Translations under genes and position numbers: made by a program | Notes under the pieces: model-generated | Databases searched by the model: none | What the model was told of the DNA's origin: nothing | What the model saw: the letters and a program-made list of their open reading frames with translations, nothing else | In this document: positions 49,677 through 62,087 of the stretch, piece after piece | Layout: every line of letters begins with the position of its first letter | Position numbering within the stretch: position 1 is the stretch's first letter | NCBI RefSeq assembly: GCF_019175385.1 | Contig: NC_083339.1 | Span: 46,920,074 to 46,984,073 of the forward strand | DNA length: 64,000 nucleotides | Direction: 5' to 3' | Source: Lycium barbarum | Taxonomy: Eukaryota; Streptophyta; Magnoliopsida; Solanales; Solanaceae

Positions 49677-51949
49677 TCCTCCCCCCTTTGGAACATTCAT
49701 CCTCAAATGTTAGACTGTCAGAGGTTTATAGAAATTTCAACAGAGTTTGCTCTGTAATTGTACTACTACCAACCTGCCACGCAGCCAACCAGATAATACG
49801 ATGCCACACAGGTCCACAACCATTAATAACAACAATGGCCTCTCACGACCAATAATAGTAACTAGTAACATATTACGCACCTGAAGGCGGAGGTGTCTCG
49901 GTGTGAATCTCCTCCGAGATTGGAAACATGTGAGGATATCTGGTCTTCATATCTTCCTCAGCTTCGCAAGTCATCTCCTCAACATAGCTTCGCAAGTAAT
50001 TCCTCAACATTGTTATTTCTGCAAAGTACTTTTACTGAGGCTACATCCTTGGTTCTCAATCTCTAATCGCTAACGAACCTGAATGGCTTTTTTAGGGCCA
50101 ATTCCATCTATTTTGGTTGAGGCAATTCTTACTTGTTCATCGCCAACTAATCTAGCTCCTGAAATATATAACATTCTTGATCCTTCCTTTTACTAGTCTT
50201 CTCGGCTGGAATCATAAATGGGTTGTCTCCTCTCTGATGATCTTTTCTATAGGTAGAATGTGAGCGATCTAAACAAATCTACCAGACGTCTTCAGCATCC
50301 AGGGGTCACAGACCGACCATAGAACCCTGTTCAATAAGTGGAACGCATTAGCTGTCCGCTCTTAGGTTGGGCAGTCAGGGTCGGAGAAGGGCAATGACTC
50401 ATTACCTTTTGAGTGAGATTTTGAGAAGAGTTACTCTTTGGAGAGCACAGTACGATGAAAGTTGTAAGCTGTGTTCGGAGGGAGTCCATTTATATTTGAC
50501 ATATCTCTTCATCATTTCCCTTTCTTTTCCCGTCCGGCTCTACCCAAACCTTTCTGGTTCACCCCAACATTCTCCACTTGTTCGACTGTTACTGAGTAGT
50601 TTTTGGATATCAAACAGACCTCCCCAGAAGTTGATTTTAATGTGGCTGATTTCCTGGCGATCGAGGATGGCAACAGGAGCCTCCTCATATGACAACTGCT
50701 CTGTAACCTGGGCATCATCAACTGATACCACTCTAGAAGGATCTCTGATACACTTACGGAGCATAGATACATGAAAGACCGGATGCACTGACTCCAAATC
50801 TGAAGGTTGATCCAACTCATAGGCTACCTGGCCTACTCTACACACAATCCTATAAGGGCCAATATATCTAAGGCTAAGCTTGCCCATCTTGTTGAATCTC
50901 ATACGCCCTTCATTGGAGACACCTTTAAGAATACCCAATCATCTACCTAGAACTCCAAGTCTCGTCGTCGATTATCTGTATAGGACTTCTGACGTGTCTA
51001 AGCTGCTAGTAATCTCTCCTGAATGCTTAACTTTCACTACCGCCTGCTGGACCAAGTCAGGTCCTAGTAGTCCCCCAACCTCAAACCATCCGATATGGGA
51101 CCTACACTTCCGCCCATAAAGGGCCTTATATGGGGCTATCTGAATACTAGAATGATAACAACTCAATAAGCAACAAATGGTCATCCTAGCTACCTTTGAA
51201 ATCCAACACGCATGCTCGTAACCTATCCTCGAGCATCTGAATAGTATGCTCGGCCTGTTCATCTGTCTGGGGATGAAAAGTTGTACTGAGATTCACTTGC
51301 GACCCCAATTCCTTTAGTTAAGACTTCTAGAAACTAGGTATAACTTGCGCGCCTTTGTCTGAAATAATAGACAGTCGAATACTGTGGAGCCACTCTATCT
51401 CTCTGATAAATATAACCTCGCGTAATCCTCAGCTGAATGTGTAGTCCTAACTGGTAAGAGGTGTGCTGCCTATGTAAGCCTATCAACATCACCCGCATGG
51501 AATCAAACTTATGCTGAAATCAGAGTAAACCTGTAATGAAATCCATATCGATCATTTTCCCTTTTAACGTCAGAATGTCTTTATCCTGCAACAATCCACC
51601 AGGCCTCTGGTGCTTAACTTTTGCCTACTGGCTATTAGGGCATCGAACTACAAACTCGGGTATCTCTTTCTTCATTCTATTTTTCCAATAAACTTCTCAG
51701 ATATCATGTTACATCCTTGTCGACTCGAGATGAAAAGAGTAGCATAATTAATGAGCCTCTACCATAATCTACTAGCGTGATCATGCAACATCAAGAAAAC
51801 ACAATGTACCCCCGGTACTCTGGGACTCTATCTCCAGTAACCTCAAATGGTGACTTATTTTTCTGTGGGGCTAAATCCCTATAATGAATCAATAAAGAAT
51901 TCTCATACTACTGCCCTTCGCCTCAGTTACTAGGGATGATGTTACGCCT
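49677..51949 (-). pseudogene. Element F pol 3' remnant (integrase and chromodomain), highly degenerate
   Basis: The PPT complement (CCTCCCCCCTTTGG, 49678-49691) directly follows the LTR. To the right come chromodomain text (about 50000-50090), an unrelated stretch of about 0.55 kb, the integrase C-terminus with chromodomain start (50540-50938), the integrase core edge (50972-51262), and decayed integrase/zinc domain text to about 51949. Many stops and frameshifts make this the most decayed pol here. It is cut on the right by LTR I in the opposite orientation. Confidence 0.78.
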
Positions 51950-52331
51950 CGAATTGTTTTTCGTTGATGCACAGTGAATAGACTAACGAAGGGCATGAAG
52001 TATACGTTGTTTCAATGAGTAAGAAATAGAATTTGATGATCTTAATTGATATTTCAAAGACATTCGAGGCAAGAGAAGAAAGTTTGCCAAGAAAGGCAAG
52101 GTATACGTTATGTATCAGAAAAGATTTACGAGTAACAAGTTAATGATGACTTAATAATGTATTGGAGAAGAGTTATAATATCCCTTAGATTGTTAATGAG
52201 GTGTTAAACAAGTGTTAAGAAGGTTCCATAACGATTGGAGATCAAACGAGTCGACGAGAACGAATTTTGGAAAGCTGGGCATTATACGGTCCAACATACG
52301 GACTGTATAAAACATACTGGCCGTATGTTAG
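51950..52331 (+). repeat. Element I LTR, first part (interrupted by element P)
   Basis: Starts TGTTACGCCTCG in plus orientation inside F's pol. It has the U3 palindromes (TTATACGGTCC, CATACGGACTG) at 52285-52330 and is split at GTTAG by element P. It resumes after 61349. Confidence 0.78.
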
Positions 52332-54666
52332 TGTTACACCTCGGTTTTCATTCCCGCTGGTACACAAGTAAATGAACTAATGATGTGTGCGAGGAGTGCG
52401 ATTGTATAATGTTTCATGGGAAATGTATGTAAAGGGATGTGGATGTTTAGAATGAAAAGTCGAGAAATGACAAAAATTGAAAGCTGGCAAAACTGCCCAG
52501 TGGTCGTATAGTGCAAAATACGGACCGTAAAGTGCAATACGGTCCGTAAACTTGACGTCGTAAACTGGCATGTCCAACTTCAACTTTCTGCCAGCTGAGG
52601 AAATGGCTAAAGTACGACCTGGTGGACAGACCGTAAAGTGATTTACGGCCCGTAAACCATGGTCGTAAATCACCATGCATGCAGGCCAAAGTTTCTGGTT
52701 CTGCTTAAGCTTAAAAACGACCACGAGGGACGGTCCGTAAACTGAAATACGGACCGTAAACCTCCATGGACGACCACTGTTCACCCAGCACAGATTTTTC
52801 AATTCATTAAATATGAGGATCAAGACTTGTCTTATTTCATTTACAACATTACACCATTTCTCTCTAGAACTTCTCTCTACATTTATTATATGAGTTTGCA
52901 AGGATTATAAGTCATCCATAACATTAAGACAAGTGAATCAAGGATAAGGGAGTCATCAAGGATCATCCAAGTCAAGAAATCCAAATGGAGAAAAACTAGG
53001 GTTTTGCTCAAAGAAGAGTATTATCAACCAAAGCTTGTTCCTACAACTTCAAAGGTAAGATTCATGATTTTTACAAGATGTTCAAGGTATTGAAGAATTA
53101 AAATACATGGATTGTAGAAAATGTGGTCAACTAGGTCATGAATGATGAATAGTGACATTTTGAGAAATAGTTTGAATTGAGTTATGAATGTTGTTGTGTT
53201 GTGATATGAATGTGTTATAAATGGTATTAAGATCATGAACTAAACACTTTAGACGAATGGACGAAGATGGGTGTTATAATCATGAATGTGGGTGAATTAG
53301 AGGCAAATTGAGGAATCTAGATAATGTGGTTAATGTGAATGACTAATGGCCATTGTTATGACATTAATGAAGGTATAAATGCTAGCATTGGAAGGGAACG
53401 TGCAAGTGTAGAATAGTTCGACGGAAAGGTATGTAAGGCTAACCCTTCTTTCATAAGGCATGGTTCTTGGCCAAATTCCTAAATTCCTCTATATGAGTAT
53501 GTTGTCTCCACATGGTTGGCATTCCGAGCTCATAAGCTCACGACCCTTGATATGTACTAGGATTATACTATGTTTCTCGCTTGACGAGTAAGTCCATAAT
53601 GTAGATGTAACGATAGTGATGAGGATAGAAATGATGATGAGAGTAAAATGAGATTAAAGATGCTTACGAGCTATGATATATGTATATGTGCCTATGAAGG
53701 GCTATAATGATACCCCGAGCTTATAACGCCGGGTAGGATATATATATGTATATGATTATGTATAAAGTATGTATACGATTACGTAACGCGCGCACACCTC
53801 TGCAGAGGGTACGGATAACCCTGATGTCTTGGTAGGGCCAGGTACGTATGACCTTGAGCCTTGGTTGGCCAAGTATGTATAAGACACCGATCCCATGAGG
53901 TCGGGTATGCTATGTAAATGCTATGTATATGAAATGACTATGTATATAATATGAATATGAATGTGAAAAGACTGTGTATAGGAATACGAATAAGGACATT
54001 TATACGAATATGAGCACAAGTATGGTACGAGTATTATTATGGGATACAAACGACGGTGTATGCAAGTAAGCGACATAATGATGATATTACTGTCTCCCCT
54101 CCTATGCTATCTTCATATGATATCTATTATGCTTCTATATTGATGTTGATCATGCTTTACATATTCAGTACATTCTTCGTACTGACGTCCTTTTGTTTGT
54201 GGATGCTGCGTCATGCCCGCAGGTGCGCAGGGAGACAGATTTGATCCTTAGCTGCTTATTCAGAGATTTCATAGAGAGTTCCATTTCCTTCGGAGCCATA
54301 TCTTTTGGGTACTCAATCTTTTGTGTATATTATTATGGGCATAGCGGGGTCCTGTCCCGCTAATGTGATATGTTATACTCTTAGAGGCTCGTAGACATGT
54401 GTGTGTGTGGGTAGATGTTTATGGCCTTGTCGGCCTATGTTTTGTATATCAATTTGTCGGCCACGTTGGCCCATGTATATTGACGTGGCATAAATGCCTA
54501 TGATGATATAAATGTGCGGTTGTCCATATGGGACTAGTTGACGAATGAATGGAAATGCATGTATAATTATGTGGCTCACCTAGATGTAAGTATAAGAGTA
54601 AGCTAAGAGGGTGCTCGGGTGGGTTAGGATCGGGTGCTCGTCGCGGCCCCGAGTCGGGTCGTGACA
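52332..54666 (+). repeat. Element P 5' LTR (2335 bp)
   Basis: U3 carries at least six TACGG/CCGTA palindromic motifs at 52505-52765. The conserved stem-loop is at 54165-54185. The first 60 bp are more different from the 3' LTR than the remainder. Confidence 0.93.
54165..54185 (+). other. Conserved LTR stem-loop (element P, 5' LTR)
   Basis: TCAGTAC and GTACTGA arms, loop ATTCTTC, then CGTCCTTTTG; repeated at 60843-60863 in the 3' LTR. Confidence 0.55.
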
Positions 54667-54671
54667 AAAAG

Positions 54672-54683
54672 TGGTATCAGAGC
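54672..54683 (+). promoter_or_regulatory. Element P primer binding site
   Basis: TGGTATCAGAGC, 5 bp after the 5' LTR; complementary to the initiator tRNA-Met 3' end. Confidence 0.88.
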
Positions 54684-54758
54684 AGTTCAGTCCTAGGATG
54701 TGTCTACGAGCCGTGTCTAGTAGAGTCTTGGTTATGGGTGTGTTGCGCGCCACACTTG

Positions 54759-57700
54759 ATGGATAAATGCTTAACTGCGTCCCTTCAGGATGGCATGGAC
54801 ATTGCACGCATTCAGGCACATGCTCAGGAATTAGAGAAACACCTACAGCAGCGGAGAAATGAACGTGAGCAGGATAGGGGCCATAACAAGAAGGCCGGAC
54901 CTTCGGGTTCGAGGGGCGAGTCCAGGGGCGGACACAGACAGCAGTTTCCCAGCCATTCAGGCTATTCTATGACCAGTACACCTCCACAGTGGCAGAGATT
55001 TGACAGATCTACTCGTTCCGAGCCGAGTCACGGTTATTCGGGGTCTCAGTTTAGAGGTGATTCAGGCCAACCAAGGCCACCCGTACCACGATGTTCTCAG
55101 TGTGGAAAGTTGCATTGGGGTCAGTGCCGATCAGGTTCAGACGCTTGCTATTCATGTGGTCGGCCAAGCCATATTATGCGTGATTGCCCCTCAGTACAGG
55201 GTAGAGGTAGGACCCAGCTATCAGGGTCGGTAGCCGAATCTTCGGCATCTGTACGCCCTACGGGGCAAGGTTCACATGCGCCAGTCGGCCATGGTAGGGG
55301 TGGGGGCAGAGCTCCCAGTAGTAGCGGTCCTCAGCACCGTATTTATGCTTTGGCTGGATGCCAAGATCTTGAGTCTTCTCCTGATGTGGTCACAGGTATA
55401 TTATCGGTATTTTCTCATGATGTATATGCTTTGATTGATCCGGGCTCCACATTATCATATGTTACTCCATACATTGTGGGTCGATTTATAATTGAGCCGG
55501 AGTCTATCAAACCTTTTGAGGTGTCTACACCCGTGGGTGAATCGGTAATAGCTAGCCGAGTATATAGGAATTGTGTGATTGTGATTTGTGATCGTTGTAC
55601 CATGATTGATTTGCATGAGCTAGAAATGGTAGATTTTGACGTTATTATGGGCATGGATTGGTTGGCTTCTTGTTACGCCAATGTTGATTGCCGAATGAAG
55701 ATGGTTCGTTTCCAGTTTCCGGGTGAACCAATCTTAGAATGGAAAGGGAATGCGGCATCACCGAAAGGTAGGTTTATTTCCTATCTAAAGGCAAGGAAGA
55801 TGATCACGAAAGGGTGTATTTATCACCTAGTGCGAGTTCAAGATGTAGAAGCTGAGTCGCCGACTCTTCAATCAGTTCCGGTAGTGAACGAATTTCCGGA
55901 TGTGTTCCCGGAAGAGCTTCCAGGCCTTCCTCCTGAGCGAGAGATAGATTTTGCGATTGATGTGTTGCCAGACACTAAACCTATATCTATTCCTCCCTAT
56001 AGGATGGTACCCGCAGAGTTGAAAGAGTTGAAGGAGAAATTAAAAGACCTGCTTGAAAAAGGCTTCATTAGGCCTAGTTCATCCCCGTGGGGAGCACCCG
56101 TATTGTTCGTCCGGAAGAAGGATGGCTCTTTGAGAATGTGCATTGATTATCGACAGTTGAATAAAGTGACAATTAAGAAGAAGTATCCCCTCCCGAGGAT
56201 TGATGATTTATTTGATCAATTGCAAGGTGCCAAATGGTTTTCAAAGATTGATTTGAGGTCCGGGTATCACCAAGTAAGAGTTGGGGAGAAGGATATCCCT
56301 AAGACAGCTTTCAGAACAAGATATGGCCATTTCGAGTTCCGAGTAATGTCGTTTGGGCTAACTAATGCACCGGCAGTGTTTATGGACTTAATGAACAATG
56401 TATTTAGGCCTTTTCTGGATTTATTCGTGATTGTATTCATCGATGATATCCTAGTGTATTCTAGATCCGAGGCAGAACATGCGGATCACTTGCGTGTTGT
56501 CCTTGGAGTTCTTCGAACTCGAGAGTTATTCGCGAAGTTATCCAAATGCGATTTTTGGTTGAACTCAGTGGCATTTCTGGGCCACATTGTTGCAGCTGAC
56601 GGTATTCGAGTGGATAGCCAAAAGATTAAGGCCGTGAAGACCTGGCCAAGGCCCACGACCCCTACGGAGGTTCGTAGCTTTTTGGGCTTAGCTGGTTATT
56701 ACAGAAGATTTGTTGAGGGTTTCTCTTCTATTTCTGCATCGCTCACCAAGTTGACTCAGAAGTCAGCTAAGTTTCAATGGATAGATGCTTGCGAGCATAG
56801 TTTCCAAGAGTTGAAAGACCGACTGACTTCAGCCCCATTCTTGACACTTCCAGAGGGATTGGAAGGATATGTTATTTATTGTGATGCTTCAGGTGTCGGG
56901 CTAGGCTGTGTATTGATGCAAAGTGGTAAGGTGATTGCGTATGCTTCTAGACAATTACGAAAACATGAGCAGAATTATCCTACCCATGACTTAGAATTGG
57001 CCGCGGTGGTCCATGCTTTAAAGATATAGAGACATTACTTATATGGTGTCCACGTGGATATTTATACAGATCATAAGAGTCTCCAGTACATCTTCAAGCA
57101 GAAAGAGTAGAATTTGCGGCAACGACGATGGCTAGAGTTGCTAAAAGACTATGATGTTGAAATCCTATACCACCCCGGAAAGGCAAATGTTGTGGCTGAT
57201 GCTCTTAGCCGTAGGTCGATGGGAAGTCTAAGTGAGGTACGACCAGAAAAGAAAGAGATGGCCCGTGATCTTCAGCAGTTAGCTAGCGTAGGAGTCCGAG
57301 TGGTGGACTCAGGTAGCAGCGGAGCTACTATTCAGAATTCAGCAGTTTCATCGTTAGTAGCGGAAGCAAAAGAGCGACAATATGAGGATCCCATGCTAAT
57401 GCAGTACAGAGATACACTCCCTCAGAAGGAGGGGTCATCATTTGACATTTCGGAAGACGGAGTTCTCCGATGTCGAGGCAGGTTATGTGTTCCCGATGTG
57501 GCAGGTCTACGCCATAAGATTTTGAGAGAATCTCATTGTTCCCGTTACTCCGTTCACCCCGGAGCGACGAAAATGTATCATGATCTTAAGACTATATATT
57601 GGTGGAATGGGATGAAGAAAGACGTAGCAGAATTCGTAGCTCAGTGTCCTAATTGCCAACAAGTGAAGATAGAACACCAAAAGTCGGGTGGCTTATTGCA

Positions 57701-58817
57701 GCCTATAGAAATCCCAACTTGGAAGTGGGAAGTGATTAATATGGTTTTCATTACAGGGTTACCCCGTTCTCGACGTAAATATGATTCTATATAGGTGATC
57801 GTGGATAGGCTCACAAAGTCAGTGCATTTCTTACCGGTCAGAACGACCTATATGGCAGAAGATTATGCCAAGCTTTATCTTAAAGAGATAGTGAGACTCC
57901 ATGGCGTTCCGGTATCTATTATCTCCGATAGAGGAACTCAGTTTACAGCCAAGTTTTGGGGGTCTTTCCAAGAAGGTTTAGGGACCCAAGTGCGCCTAAG
58001 CACGACATTTCACCCATAGACCGATGGGCAAGCTGAACGTACTATTCAGACTCTTGACGATATGTAACGGGCATGTATGATAGATTTTGGAGGAAATTGG
58101 GATGACCATTTTCCACTCATTGAGTTTGCTTACAATAACAGTTACTATTCTAGCATTCAAATGGCACCGTATGAAGCTCTATATGGGCGAAAGTGTAGAT
58201 CCCCAATTGGGTGGTTTGAAATCTGAGAAGCCAAGTTGATAGGGCCAGATTTGGTCCGGCAAGCAATAGAGAAAGTCAAGCTTATACAAGATCGATTGTT
58301 AGCAGCTCAAAGTCGCCAGAAGTCCTATGCAGATAATCGTCGAAGGGACTTAGAGTTCCAAGTTAGGGATTGGGTATTCTTGAGAGTGTCGCTAATGAAA
58401 GGCGTTATGAGATTTGGCAAAAAGGGGAAGCTCAGTCCCCGGTATATCGGACCCTATGAGATTATACGCAAAATAGGAAAAATGGCCTATGAGCTAGATC
58501 TACCTCCAAATTTGGAGTCAGTCCATCCAGTATTTCATGTCTCGATGCTTCGGATGTATGTTGGAGATCCTACGAGGATCGTCCCAGTGAATGATATTCA
58601 AGTGACAGAAAAGTTAACTTATGATGAAATGCCCATTGCCATATTAGATAGGCAAGTACGGAGGCTTAGAAACAAAGAAGTGGCCTCAATTAAAGTGCTG
58701 TGGAGAAATAACAATCGAGAGGAAATGACATGGGAACCGGAAGAGAATATGCGATCCAAATACCTACATTTATTTCGGCCCTTGGAAGAGGTCCAAGATG
58801 AGACTTCAAAATCATAA
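54759..58817 (+). pseudogene. Element P gag-pol, gag N-terminus deleted and six stops
   Basis: The first ATG in the frame is at 54759, already inside gag ([13 protein letters not shown]). The leader is fused there, removing the gag N-terminal and core parts seen in A-C. In order: zinc knuckle ([12 protein letters not shown] and [14 protein letters not shown], 55100-55190), protease ([12 protein letters not shown]), RT (FIDDIL near 56440), RNase H (about 56880-57210), integrase HHCC (57540-57660), integrase core (57730-58190), C-terminus and chromodomain (58236-58817; LDRQVRRLRNKE, VLWRNNN). Stops lie at 57027, 57108, 57792, 58017, 58065 and 58224. Compared with relatives, at least three are TGG-to-TAG or CAG-to-TAG transitions. 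Confidence 0.92.
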
Positions 58818-59009
58818 GGTATACATGTTTTCCCTTTTATACATTCAGGTCGTGTGTGGCCAAATTTCTAGTGCTGTTGTATTATTGCCCTGTGAGACAT
58901 TGTTATTGTGGGTTGTTGTGACAGGGTGGTAGTGCCACATTACAGAGGAAACTCTGGCGAAATTTTTATAGAATTCCCCAAGCCTTTAACATTCGAGGAC
59001 GAATGTTCC

Positions 59010-59023
59010 TAAGGGGGGTAGAA
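59010..59023 (+). promoter_or_regulatory. Element P polypurine tract
   Basis: AAGGGGGGTAGAA directly before the 3' LTR, preceded by the inverted pair ACATTCG/CGAATGT at 58990-59005. Confidence 0.85.
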
Positions 59024-61344
59024 TGTTACACCTCGGAAAATTTCCCGTTGGTACGCAAGTAAATGAACTAATGATGTGTGCGAGGAGTGGGAGTATATAA
59101 TGTTTCATGGGAAATGTATGTAAAGGGATGTGGATGATTAGAATGAAAAGTCGAGAAATGAGAAAAATTGAAAGTTGGCAAAACTGCCAAGTGGTCGTAT
59201 AGTGCAAAATACGGACCGTAAAGTGCAATACGGTCCGTAAACTTGACGTCGTAAACTGGCATGTCCAACTTCAACTTTCTGCCAGCTGAGGAAATGGCTA
59301 AAATACGACCTGGTGGACGGACCGTAAAGTGATTTACGTCCCGTAAACCATGGTCGTAAATTACCGTGCATGCAGGCCAAAGTTTCTGGTTCTGCTTAAG
59401 CTTAAAAACGACCACGAGGGACGGTCCATAAACTGAAATACGGACCGTAAACCTCCATGGACGACCACTGTTCACCTAACACAGATTTTTCAATTCATTA
59501 AATATGAGGATCAAGACTTGTCTTATTTCATTTACAACATTACACCATTTCTCTCTACATTTATTATATGAGTTTCCAAGGATTATAAGTCCTCCATAAC
59601 ATTAAGACAAGTGAATCAAGGATAAGGGAGCCATCAAGGATCATCCAAGTCAAGAAATTCAAATGGAGAAAAACTAGGGTTTTTCTCAAAGAAGAGTATT
59701 ATCAACCAAAGCTTGTTCCTACAACTTCTAAGGTAAGATTCATGATTTTTACAAGATGTTTAAGGTATTGAAGAATTAAAATACATGGATTGTAGAAAAT
59801 GTGGTCAACTAGGTCATGAATGATGAATAGTGACATTTTGAGAAATAGTTTGAATTGAGTTATGAATGTTGTTGTGTTGTGATATGAATGTGTTATAAAT
59901 GGTATTAAGATCATGAACTAAATACTTTAGACGAATGGACGAAGATGGGTGTTATAATCATGAATGTGGGTGAATTAGAGGCAAATTGAGGAATCTAGAT
60001 AATATGGTTAATGTGAATGACTAATGGCCATTGTTATGACATTAATGAAGGTATAAACGCTAGCAATGGAAGGGAACGTGCAAGTGTAGAATAGTTCGAC
60101 GGAAAGGTATGTAAGGCTAACCCTTCTTTCATAAGGCATGGTTCTTGGCCAAATTCCTAAATTCCTCTATATGAGTATGTTGTCTCCACATGGTTGGCAT
60201 TCCGAGCTCATAAGCTCACGACCCTTGATATGTACTAGGATTATACTATGTTTCTCGCTTGACGAGTAAGTCCATAATGTAGATGTAACGATAGTGATGA
60301 GGATAGAAATGATGATGAGAGTAAAATGAGATTAAAGATGCTTACGAGCTATGATATATGTATATGTGCCTATGAAGGGCTATAATGATACCCCGAGCTT
60401 ATAACGCCGGGTAGGATATATATATGTATATGATTATGTATAAAGTATGTATACGATTACGTAACGCGCGCACACCTCTGCAGAGGGTACGGATAACCCT
60501 GATGCCTTGGTAGGGTCAGGTACGTATGACCTTGAGCCTTGGTTGGCCAAGTATGTATAAGACACCGATCCCATGAGGTCGGGTATGCTATGTAAATGCT
60601 ATGTATATGAAATGACTATGTATATAATATGAATATGAATGTGAAAAGACTGTGTATAGGAATACGAATAAGGACATGTATACGAATATGAGCACAAGTA
60701 TGGTACGAGTATTATTATGGGATACGAACGACGGTGTATGCAAGTAAGCGACATGATGATGATATTACTGTCTCCCCTCCTATGCTATCTTCATATGATA
60801 TCTATTATGCTTCTATATTGATGTTGATCATGCTTTACATACTCAGTACATTCTTCGTACTGACGTCCTTTTGTTTGTGGATGCTACGTCATGCCCGCAG
60901 GTGCTCAGGGAGATAGATTTGATCCTTAGCTGCTTATTCGGAGATTTCATAGAGAGCTCAATTTCCTTCGGAGCCATATCTTTTGGGTACTCAATCTTTT
61001 GTGTATATAATTATGGGCATAGCGGGGTCCTGTCCCGCTAATGTTATATGTTATACTCTTAGAGGCTCATAGACATGTGTGTGTGTGGGTAGATGTGTTT
61101 GGCCTTGTCGGCCTATGTTTTGTATATCATTTTGTCGGCCACGTTGGCCCATGTATATTGACGTGGCATAAATGCCTATGATGATATAAATGTGCGGTTG
61201 TCCATATGGGACTAGTTGACGAATGAATGGAAATGCATGTATAATTATGTGGCTCACCTAGATGTAAGTATAAGAGTAAGCTAAGAGGGTGCTCGGGTGG
61301 GTTAGCACCAGGTGCTCGTCGCGGCCCCGAGTCGGGTCGTGACA
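59024..61344 (+). repeat. Element P 3' LTR (2321 bp)
   Basis: Colinear with the 5' LTR apart from a 13-bp deletion near 59550 and scattered substitutions. The U3 palindromes are at 59185-59455 and the stem-loop at 60843-60863. Confidence 0.93.
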
Positions 61345-61349
61345 GTTAG

Positions 61350-61594
61350 GCCGTAAGTTCTGCCCAAAATGAGGACTTCCACCGAACCAAAGATACGGTC
61401 AGACATACAGTCCATATAAAAGATACAAACCGTATGTTGGTTCGTAGAACCGAGTCGGGACAGGTTTTAAAATTAATATAAGGGACCGAACCTCATTCAA
61501 TTCATTTCATGTTTTCACTCCACACTTCAAGAACTCTCTTGAAAGCTCTCCACACTTCTTCCACAAGAACTCAATAGAAATTTATGATCAACTT
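61350..61594 (+). repeat. Element I LTR, second part (interrupted by LTR J)
   Basis: Continues LTR I after P's target duplication, with more TACGG/CCGTA motifs (61400-61450) and the CCACACTTCTTCCACAAGAA phrase found inverted in other LTRs. It is cut at 61594 by a minus-strand LTR end. Confidence 0.75.
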
Positions 61595-62066
61595 TGTCAC
61601 GACCCAGCCCCGTGGGCCATGACTAGTGCCCGAGCTGGACACCCATATGTACCTGTCAAACATTATCGGACTGATACCATAGGTCCTCAATTAATCACAT
61701 CGTAATAACATACGCAAGCCGACGAGGCTGCCGCTACGAAACGATAATATATGCAAGCCGGCAAGGCTGCTACAACGATAGAACATCCATAATAACCATA
61801 TAGACACAACTGATCAACTCTGAATACGACCCACATACATGTCTACAGACCTCTAAGAGTGTCAGCAGTGAAATATGATGGGACAGGGCCCCGTCGTACC
61901 CCTAGACAAACATATACATATATACAACAGAAGATCTATACCAAAATCTAGGCTCCGGAACAACGGAGCTCTCCAAGACAGCAGAAAGGGAATCCTAAGC
62001 TGGCGGATCACCAAAGCGAGTATCTGCACCTGCGGGCATGAAACGCAGCCCCCCGAAGAAAGGGGG

Positions 62067-62087
62067 TCAGTACGGAATATGTACTGA
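62067..62087 (-). other. Conserved LTR stem-loop (LTR J)
   Basis: TCAGTAC and GTACTGA arms around loop GGAATAT. Confidence 0.5.

Larger units (their letters stand above)
52332..61344 (+). mobile_element. Element P: complete-ended Ty3/gypsy (Tekay-like) retrotransposon, 9013 bp
   Basis: The 5' LTR 52332-54666 and 3' LTR 59024-61344 both run TGTTACACCTCGG...GGGTCGTGACA. The flanking 5-bp duplication GTTAG (52327-52331, 61345-61349) is perfect. PBS 54672-54683, PPT about 59010-59023. The internal region is only 4.36 kb because the N-terminal part of gag is deleted, and pol has six in-frame stops. By eye the LTRs differ at about 50-60 sites plus a 13-bp indel (roughly 2-2.5%), which makes it the youngest datable insertion here. 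Confidence 0.95.

Noticed and set aside
52377..52901. 182- and 174-aa type ORFs in LTR U3 regions (also 59068-59475, 22064-22612)
   Set aside because: They lie in LTRs with palindrome arrays and occur as copies in both P LTRs. No known domain; chance reading frames.
54759..58817. Integrated plant pararetrovirus (caulimovirid)
   Set aside because: The RT order PR-RT-RH-integrase-chromodomain, LTRs, tRNA-Met PBS and TSD show a Ty3/gypsy chromovirus. No movement or coat protein seen.
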